A DNA stretch of 64,000 nucleotides from Lumbricus rubellus. Taxonomy: Eukaryota; Annelida; Clitellata; Crassiclitellata; Lumbricidae. A program made the translations under genes and the position numbers. Below are positions 56,711-64,000 of the stretch, in pieces (the first letter of the stretch is position 1; every line of letters begins with the position of its first letter). The DNA is taken from the NCBI GenBank assembly GCA_945859605.1, contig OX243828.1, forward strand, positions 26,813,149 through 26,877,148, written 5' to 3'. Under the pieces are notes generated by a model. It saw only the letters and a program-made list of their open reading frames with translations. It did not search any database and was not told the DNA's origin.

Positions 56711-57533
56711 GTAATGTGATACAAACGTCCTGCAGACAAATGGAACAAATTCAACTAAAGACAATGCCAATAAATGCAATGCATAACAAAGCTGAGCACA
56801 TTTAGTTATTGTCAGAGACCATGAACATATCTAACTTAAAGGTCAACAGGATTTCTGACTTTGTGTAGACTAGTTAATCTGCACAGTTTTCCTGACCCCA
56901 GCATCATTCACAGCCACCAATTGAAACTTCAGTTCAGGTTTCAACTAGATTATACACAGTAACCATAAATCAGTCTAGATGGAAATCAGATGAAAACAAA
57001 TGTGCACATTAAGATTCGGTCCACCCCTAATATTCAGTAGCCATATATTTTCCTTTAACATCACCTACACATTGAAAGTCTGGGGTTTTTGTTAACAATT
57101 CACTCATCAATAGTAAATAGTAGTACGGCTAATAACCGCACAGTGATGTGCAGCTACGCTGGTACCCTGTTTCTTTTCTAAATAATAATTATAATGATTA
57201 GCTGGCAATAACAAGTTTATTTGATAACTACTTGAGATATGACTTAATAAAATCGTTTTTAATTGCTTGATGAAATTTGGCTGTTAACATAAATATGAAT
57301 TACCTTTAAGCCTCTTAAACATGTCTTAAAAAATTATTTCCGGCCAAAAATATTAGCACAAACCTTATGGGTTACTTCTTAGGCCCACCCTGTAGAATAA
57401 ACCATGCTTGGTTGCCCAAGCAATGCCATCTGTACTAAAACTATGGCATCATTATAGTATGTTGCAAAAAATCCTTCACTTATATCATGTCTACTTATTC
57501 ACATGTTATTGCCTACATATTAAAAATTAGGAG

Positions 57534-57797
57534 CTATTTACGCTGAAAATAAGAAACATTACTGGGAGCATTTTTAAAATCACATTCACACAATGCACTG
57601 CATAGTAAATGATGACATATGCATTTGCAGAGACCACGACTAGCATCTTTGCACCCACAACGAATAAGTTCTATACACGTTACAGAACACTGTGGCTGTA
57701 AGGCCCAGTTTCGTCTGTACTGAACATTGTACAACCAATCAACCACACAATGGGCAGAGCTTATCAGAGACAAGCTGAAGAACTGTGAAAAACTCAT
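57534..57797 (-). pseudogene. Cys-rich (CXC-like) ORF remnant
   Basis: Encodes NWALQPQCSVTCIELIRCGC followed by KDASRGLCKCICHHLLCSAL and CECD. The spacing CGC..C.C...C..LC.C resembles the Cys-rich C-terminus of transposon-linked proteins common in invertebrates. The rest of such a protein is not visible, so this is a fragment. Confidence 0.45.
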
Positions 57798-57904
57798 GGA
57801 AATTATTCCATCTCAGTTCCTGCCAGCACATGTAACTCTGTTGAGTCTGATCCAAGTACGCAATGCATAGTAACTGGAAAAGTCAGAAAATTGCTAAAAT
57901 TGTG

Positions 57905-57980
57905 TCATCCCTTCGAGACTTCTCCGCTACTGAATCTGTAGCGGCACTATATAAATGTTCAATTACAATTATTACTATTT
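57905..57980 (+). repeat. LINE 3' tail with ATTAC end
   Basis: 'ccgctactgaatctgtagcg' then GCACTATATAAATGTTCAATTACAATTA closely matches the end of the LINE at 20583-21510, so it is the same subfamily. Confidence 0.72.
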
Positions 57981-58171
57981 TACATGGACAACAGCTTGCG
58001 TAATTCAGCATGGGCAAGCAATGCATGCAAGAAACCAGCGCATTCCTTCCGACATGATCAGCTGTAAACCTGCCTGTTTGTGAACACATTATTAGTTGGC
58101 CAATTTGTGATCTGCATACACAAGAAATACCACTGACAAACCTATAATTACTCTCATTCTATTTGTTTCTC

Positions 58172-58345
58172 CATTTCTATAGCACCCCTTCAAGTTCTCT
58201 ACTCAGAGGCACTCTCAACTAAGCGGACACTGCATCGATTTCATGCCGAAGCGCCCGAGCAATTGCGAGTGGAGGACTTGCTCAGGGTCCCTACTTGGAG
58301 GCTTGAGGTGGATTGGAACTAGCAACCCTCCGGCTGCAAGGCAGC
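58172..58345 (-). mobile_element. tRNA-derived SINE copy
   Basis: Starts with the inverted LINE-like tail 'tatagcaccccttcaagttc', then 'ttcatgccgaagcgcccgag' and 'tcagggtccctacttgg'. It ends in a degraded tRNA-like head ('gattggaactagcaac'). Same family as 23563. Confidence 0.75.
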
Positions 58346-59417
58346 GAACTCCATTCATATGCACCTTTGATACATTGCTCTTATTACTCCGATTACTCTA
58401 ATACATTGTTACTTTGTTAGGCACCTTTGAGAGCTGATGAAGTAGTGAAAGACTTGAGCACAGATCAAAGCTAAGGCTACAGTGTCGTCACCACCAAAAA
58501 ATCTGGCTCTGTTGGAGATAGGACCTGTCTACCACAGCATATGGCTCATAACAGCTTTGAGGTTTTCGACAATTTGGATCTTCAAGTATAATCTACAAGG
58601 AAAGACTCTGAACAACATGACGATGATTGTGGAGTTCTGTGTTCGGATGTATATTGTTGACTGGTCCAATGTATACATACGATAAATAACAACTGGACAC
58701 CAGGATAAAGGCATCTTCTTTTCCAGCTACAAGTGGCTAAAGAGCAGCTAGGAAAGAGGTGAAAACCATTGTCATGCCTACAGAGGCCTACAGGTTTGAG
58801 CTTAGTTTTAGTGAATGAGGTGCAAACAAAGTTTTGCAGTGTTGAGGAACAAGAAAGAAGAGAAGTAGTGGATAATATAATGAAGATCAGAGGTGATGGA
58901 AATAAGATAACATAGCTTGGAAATAGCCGGGTGAGACCAAGAACACCAAATCATCCTGTTTCCAGTGCCACATCCAGAGTCATCGTTTCATCGTCTTCGC
59001 AACTTTCCGCAATGAAATTGACGAGAATGTTTTATCATATTTGAATGTAATACCATATAAACCAAAGTGCAGCATAAATTGTTGGTCATTAAAAGAACAA
59101 TTTTTATTTTAAAGAAAAATTTATATTGGATTTTGGACCTAGGATTTTGTGCTATTTGAAAACATTTTGACATTGATTGGATATAGAAATTATGTACGTT
59201 TGTTTATTATACCATGTCTGTACACCAAAATGCGGATAGCAAAATTTGGTATACATATTAAAGAATATTCTTATCTTATCTTATCTTAACACCTCATAGG
59301 ACTGACAATGTCCCACTGTTGTTTTGAAAGGAGCACAGCAAACTGATCACACGAGAACAATATCAGTCCTCTGGTTCATTTCCTGGTGGATCATGCCATT
59401 TTCTCGTTACACAGTAA

Positions 59418-59600
59418 TATGTGACCAATCGCCACAAAACTGGTCGTAAGTCCCAAATTAAAATTTTACACTTTTTAGCAATTTCCTGTAGGTGTCTTAT
59501 TTTTCTTTCCAAAACTGTTTGCGGCTGTTCTATATCTCACATATAACCGGAGTTATAGAATTTTCAATCCGACGGTATACATAAACTTTATCAATTTCAA
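59418..59600. repeat. Partial copy of the 48454 element
   Basis: TATGTGACCAATCGCCACAA and the following 180 bp match the left end of 48454-49348. No right end found. Confidence 0.65.
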
Positions 59601-59695
59601 AAGATGCAGTCACTTTTTGATAAACTTTAGACCCCATTTTCATGATCATAACAAGGAAAAAGTCCGTGAAAACTAATCAGGTACTGACCACAATG

Positions 59696-60397
59696 TGGTG
59701 TTATTTTGGGTTTTTAACATGAAAAAATAGTAAATATAACACCAACGCCAATTCTCACTCAAGTTTTGGACATCTTATCAGCAGGCAGGAATGAGATATA
59801 ATAATACCTAGGCCTAAAAAAAATGTTGTGTTTCCGGTAACAGAGCTAAAAAAAATTGGGTAGGTAGGTCGGAAAATATTTTTATTTTGGTAAAATATTT
59901 TTATGCAGTGACTATCCGAAAAAGTATACCCCACTAGTCTTTTTCGCACGCTGCAACAAAGTACGTGTTCTAAGCAAGTATAAACTGCCTATTTCCCGAC
60001 TGTCTGCACCTAAAACTGCTCTAGAAACAGTCCTATTAATTTCATTTTGTTGAAGTCTCTTATGTTATGTCAATACAAATGTTAAAAAAAATATTTTAAA
60101 AAAAATTGAATTTTTTTTTGAATTTTTTTTTTATATATAAAATTATTTTTTTACAAAAATATTTCAGTTGCGACTGTAAAAATGGGTCGGTCGGGTTACC
60201 GGAAACACAACAATTTTTTTTCTACGCCTTATACTGATTTTATATTGAGGCACATTGGTGCTCATCAGACATGTGGTCACCACATGTCTGATGAGCACCA
60301 ATGCTCCTCAATATAAAACCACATTTTTCAACTTGAGTGAGAATTGGCGTGTGTTATATTTACTATTTTTTAATATTAAAAACCAAAAATAACACCA
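59696..60397. mobile_element. Palindromic element interrupted by a MITE
   Basis: Outer arms 59696-59768 and 60331-60397 are inverted copies (TGGTGTTATTTT...CTCACTCAAG). Next to the right arm is a 40-bp-per-arm palindrome with almost no spacer, centred near 60278 (CATCAGACATGTGGT / ACCACATGTCTGATG). The MITE at 59808-60232 sits between, so it inserted into an older foldback element. Confidence 0.75.
59808..60232. mobile_element. ~425-bp MITE, copy 2
   Basis: Same TTGTGTTTCCGGTAAC ends and A/T-rich centre as the copy at 32224-32649. Confidence 0.88.
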
Positions 60398-60922
60398 TCC
60401 AGGTTCTGGAGCATTTGGAAAGAGCACAAAAAACTGATTGTACATAAAATATTTCAGCCTAGAAGTTCTAGATAGCTCGTTTCATGGCTGAGATATAACC
60501 ATCCAAACTTGGTGGATCATGTCGTTTTCTTGTGGTAGCCTATGTTCTTTGATATTAACTTCAAAAATTAATATCTTGGTCAAATTTTGAGTTAGATTCT
60601 TCTCATATTGTCAATGTTATTCCATATAATGCATGTAGTTTTTATATAAAAATTTCTTAAAAATCTGAAGGTGTGATTGCATATTGCTACTTTGCTGGTT
60701 GATTTGACATGGCATGACCCATACGTTAAAAACGTATGTGGTCGGTAAAGGGTTAAACACATTTAATTTTCATTTTGCCGTTTACATATCCTTCATCAAT
60801 TGGCAATAGAAACACCAACCTCAATATACGAAAAATGTCAGCCAACTTGCTTAACATAATCAACTGATTCGTTATTTTGCATTCTAATGTAATTCGCCAT
60901 ATGTAACGAAAACCAAGGTCAC

Positions 60923-61035
60923 CTTGTACTGGGCTTCCTCCATCGTTGTTTGGCGGTCTGTAAGTCAGTGTCGCTGAGCTACGATCATACTTGACAATTT
61001 CTACATCTTTGCTTCACCTGGTGGCTCTTTTCAAA
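60923..61035 (-). pseudogene. Fibronectin III first-half exon, frameshifted
   Basis: Minus strand, acceptor tttttcag, donor CAAGgtgacc. One frame gives EPPGEAK, another KDVEIVKYDRSSATLTYRPP then NNDGGSPVQ, together the start of an Fn3 domain as in titin, twitchin or myosin-binding proteins (PPG....V......S.TL.W.PP..DGG.P). A 1-bp shift separates the two pieces. The donor phase matches the start of the exon at 61927-62088. Confidence 0.5.
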
Positions 61036-61429
61036 CTGAAAAACAAAGAAGTTGTATAAATTCACTGACTCATTGAGTGAATACACAGCACAAACAATCA
61101 ATCAAACAAGCATTAAAGAACTTTACTATACAACAGTTTAAGATGTAATTTTAAAATAATGTTAAATTTCAAAATATGATTATCATTCCTTTGCAAAAAC
61201 ACGGACTATCATTCAAAGTATGAAATATTTGTAAATAATTTCAGATTAAGACCAAGATTAAGATCAGAATAGCTAACTAACACACTAACAGTCCATGTTG
61301 TACCACAAATACCTAAATGGAGATAACATCTCTGTGTATTAGTATCCTGACTGTTTATTATGTTTCTGATGTCTCTAATCCTTTGTAGTTTGTGACGATT
61401 TACTGCTGCAATAATATGTTGTTGCTATT

Positions 61430-61530
61430 ATTATTATTATAAATTATCATTATTATTTTCTTAGTATTATTAGATACTTATTTATTATTATTTAATATTA
61501 TAATTATTATTATTATTATTATTGCATTGT
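61430..61530. repeat. (ATT)n microsatellite
   Basis: Runs of TTATTATTATTA with interruptions. Confidence 0.85.
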
Positions 61531-61680
61531 ATGTTTATCCCTATTATTTTCAGTTATGTTCTAATTAAGTATTAATATTAACTTGCAATAAAAATAGTCA
61601 TGGTGCGAGGGGTCAGGGTTGTATAAGCTGTTAGCTTTCCTGATTCCTATTGCACTCTGCTTATTGAGAAAATTGTTTGA

Positions 61681-61735
61681 CTTGTGTGTGTATGTGCATG
61701 TGTGTGTTTGGGTGTGTGTGTGTGTTTGTGTGTGC
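61681..61735. repeat. (GT)n microsatellite
   Basis: Runs of GTGTGTGTG with interruptions. It generates a His/Thr-rich minus-strand frame. Confidence 0.9.
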
Positions 61736-61926
61736 AATAAACAAACATTTCTCCAACTGACTGGAGTTCATTTATAATCCAAAGCACTGGCTGACTTAGA
61801 ACAGCCAGTATTCTCAGATCCTCATGAAAGATGATAAAATATTGACAATACATCAAATAATCATATTTTAAACAATCGAATGGGTTCTTGGCCAAGATGG
61901 CAATTTATGTCTTAACTGTATAATTA

Positions 61927-62088
61927 TCTCAATCAGCAAGATCCATTTTATTTTCTGCTTTGACACACAATTTGTACTTGTCGCATAACTCAAGGTCCTT
62001 CACCGCATGCAAAGTTTTAATAACTTGACTTCGACTGGAACTTTCTGCCACAAGTCCATTCCATCTTCACATTTCTCAACAACATGGC
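61927..62088 (-). pseudogene. Fibronectin III second-half exon, frameshifted
   Basis: Minus strand after acceptor tttcttctaaag. The first frame reads (G)HVVEKCEDGMDLWQKVP. After a shift it reads SQVIKTLHAVKDLELCDKYK then LCVKAENKMDLAD. This is the GY.VEK......W..V...........L.....Y.F.V.A.N pattern of Fn3 domains in giant muscle proteins. The frameshift suggests a pseudogene, unless the sequence has an error here. Confidence 0.5.
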
Positions 62089-62214
62089 CTTTAGAAGAAA
62101 CATAACAACATTAGACTTTGTATTTTACAAGGATTCTTCAGTTCAAGTACCTGCAAAGAAACCACTTGTCAGGTACTTCTCTACAGCGCCTCTGAATAAC
62201 TCTTGAAAGGAAGT

Positions 62215-63225
62215 TAGTGCTTGAATTGGTGCTCTCAGTCTCATAAATTTTTCTTGTACCTCCATCATGCTTTTTCTATGGTAAGCCCAGCGGTATGGAA
62301 TGGCCTCCACCCTCTTAAGTTGTGCCTGTCCCTTAGGTAACTCACTGAAATATTCTAAACTAGGGATGTTAAACGATAACCGGAAAACCGGTTATCGGTT
62401 CTGAATCCGATAACCGGTTTTATAATTTACCAACCGATAATCGTATTTATTTTTCTTATCATTATCTTAGTGAAAATTGAGCAGAAATGATGCTTTTAGT
62501 GTCATTAATAGTTTCGAAATTCCGTCCCATTTTGCCGGCCGACAGTCTTGCAGATGAGCGCATAGATATCTTACATTTTAATATGCGATGTCTATGGATG
62601 AGTGTGTATTATTGTCTGTGAAATTCATGTTTGGTCTGTTCTGCAATCCGCTGTCAAGTCACTAGCGAACAGAGCTGCAAACAACTACCTTGTGTACATA
62701 GCAACCGGCCCTTACCTACCTACCTTTTTGCTCTATGGAAATTTCGCTGATCTATGTTTTGAAATAGAAATTAGGAAGCATGGCGGTCGTTGACCATGGT
62801 TGAAAATCGCCAATAGAAAGTTCCTTTTTTGCTGTAAAGACACATGTTTATTACGAATATCTTTTAGTTAGGTTGAATTATGAAGATTTATTAGAAACAT
62901 ACAGTGTAAATTATGATCATTTTGAATCTCTAATTAGAAAATAAAAAGTCGTTGATGCTAGATTGCGTCACATACATGTAGATTAATTTGAATTGTATAA
63001 TATTTAACATTTCCGAGAGGCTATTAAAAACCGATAACCGGTTTTAAACCGGATTTTAAAAACCGATAACCGGTTTTGAGAAAAAACCGATATTAACATC
63101 CCTATTCTAAACATTCTATAAGTATTTGAAAACAGTTCTTTTCAGCTGCCCTGGTATCAGGAGCAAGTCCAAGTAGTTTCCTTGAAGAGATGCTATATAT
63201 AAATACTTGAATAAATGAACAATTC
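62215..63225 (+). mobile_element. LINE 3' end split by a hAT insertion
   Basis: Left part (62270-62360) encodes the decayed C-terminus containing VWNGLHPLK. The right part (63105-63225) continues 'gaaaacagttcttttcagct...tgctatatataaatacttg' with AATAAATGAA. Removing the insert and one TTCTAAAC restores continuity. Confidence 0.75.
62361..63104. mobile_element. 744-bp hAT-type element with 8-bp TSD
   Basis: Ends TAGGGATGTTAA inverted. Perfect duplications TTCTAAAC at 62353-62360 and 63105-63112. Subterminal repeats of CCGATAACCGGTT and its complement on both sides. TAGGG starts and 8-bp duplications are characteristic of hAT elements. No transposase. Confidence 0.93.
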
Positions 63226-63243
63226 AATGATTTTACGTATTAA

Positions 63244-63317
63244 CACGTTGACCACAAGCTATGAGTTAACTCGTAGTACAACCAGTCATTTAACATGGCG
63301 TGCAGGCGGTCAATGTG
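63244..63317. mobile_element. 74-bp TTAA-flanked MITE
   Basis: TTAA at 63240-63243 and 63318-63321, inverted ends CACGTTGACC and GGTCAATGTG, interior GAGTTAACTCGTA. Sister of 33254-33327. Confidence 0.85.
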
Positions 63318-63429
63318 TTAAAACACATCACTAACAGCTTCTTGGATTAATTTAAATATCCATCCCTGTAACTGAAATATTCCACAATATATTTGTTGTG
63401 AATATCCCAAAACAACCAAAAGATGATGG

Positions 63430-63640
63430 ATGACATCTTGAATCCCTTTGTTCCATCTCAAGTCTGCTGGATCTTGGTAGCAAGGTAGGTCTGGCAACCA
63501 CTGTTCTGTCAGTTACCTTAATTCCCTCTTCAAACCAATACAGGCCTTGACCTCCGTGGCTTTTTCATATATGAAAAATAACGGAACAAGTTTCAACTTG
63601 CAACCAAAAACAGTTGTCAGATAAACAATGTCCACAGTAA
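63430..63640 (-). pseudogene. Possible Ig-domain exon remnant
   Basis: A minus-strand frame reads GLYWFEEGIKVTDRTVVARP, similar to the C-strand of intermediate-type Ig domains (W.K.G..I....R). An adjacent frame upstream reads VFGCKLKL. It is on the same strand as, and upstream of, the Fn3-like fragments, in keeping with a titin/twitchin-like gene, but the match is weak. Confidence 0.3.
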
Positions 63641-63899
63641 AATCAAAACAGCCAGCACTTGACTATATTCACAAAGGAGTGGTAAACTGAAATTTGGGAT
63701 GGAAATATATGAACCGCCATTGCTGAACATGACATTACCTTCTACTCTTCCATCACCATTTCATTCACAATCACCTTTTCCAACCACCTCTTCCTCTTTT
63801 CATGTACAACCTCATTCTCCATTACCACCATCTAGGCCTACTCCACCAACTTTTCCACCACCACCACCTCCTCTCATCCATCATCACTATTATTAAAGC

Positions 63900-64000
63900 G
63901 GTTTAGGTGATCTGTGGAACGCTGAATGTGAGCAGTGGGAACGCAGATAGAAATATATTGGAACGCATGTGTTTCCTGAGTTCCATCATGAGCAGTCTCA
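63900..64000. repeat. Terminal segment with GAGCAGTGGGAACG motif
   Basis: GAGCAGTGGGAACG at about 63929 and GGAACGCATG nearby are complementary to motifs at 450-600. The window ends within this sequence. Confidence 0.4.

Noticed and set aside
63699..63896. Pro/Ser-rich 65-residue frame near the end
   Set aside because: Low-complexity CCA/TCC repeats explain it; no domain or splice context.

Overview
This is invertebrate animal nuclear DNA: AT-rich, intron-rich and crowded with transposons. Genes are short exons with GT-AG junctions separated by kilobase introns. LINE 3' ends, tRNA-derived SINEs, MITEs, a short Helitron and TTAA, hAT and mariner elements fill most of the rest. The 8-mer TAGGCCTA occurs at least 14 times. 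I lean towards a marine invertebrate, perhaps a deuterostome, but the taxon is not established.

Layout. A three-exon cold-shock-domain gene of the CARHSP1/CSDC2 family (144 aa) lies on the minus strand at 2868-6233. A seven-exon canopy-family gene (276 aa, signal peptide, six cysteines, C-terminal KDEL) lies on the plus strand at 17200-27712. They are divergent. Most of the roughly 11 kb between them is one DNA transposon, 7375-16747, with near-identical ends. It carries a broken ORF resembling the DUF7869 family, a nested 1.2 kb element and a 154-bp tandem array.

The canopy introns hold many insertions. Two features stand out: an inverted partial copy of the gene's own exon 1 in intron 2, and a near-perfect inverted repeat flanking exon 4.

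From about 34 to 51.8 kb is a cluster of duplicated exon modules on the plus strand: a 620-bp unit repeated three times, RRM-like half-domain exons, and five terminal exons encoding an amphipathic helix. Some copies have lost splice donors or frame. No family was recognised for the whole. A 69-bp hairpin insertion and a Helitron in this cluster can be dated against empty paralogous copies.

From 52 to 64 kb there are: a deletion-derivative piggyBac element flanked by TTAA, a cysteine-rich ORF remnant, minus-strand fragments resembling fibronectin III and Ig exons of a titin/twitchin-like protein (with frameshifts), a hAT insertion inside a LINE tail, and a second copy of a ~425-bp MITE. The two confident genes act in different places: the cold-shock protein binds nucleic acid, while the canopy protein is an ER-lumen chaperone-type protein. 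Nothing suggests that they work together.
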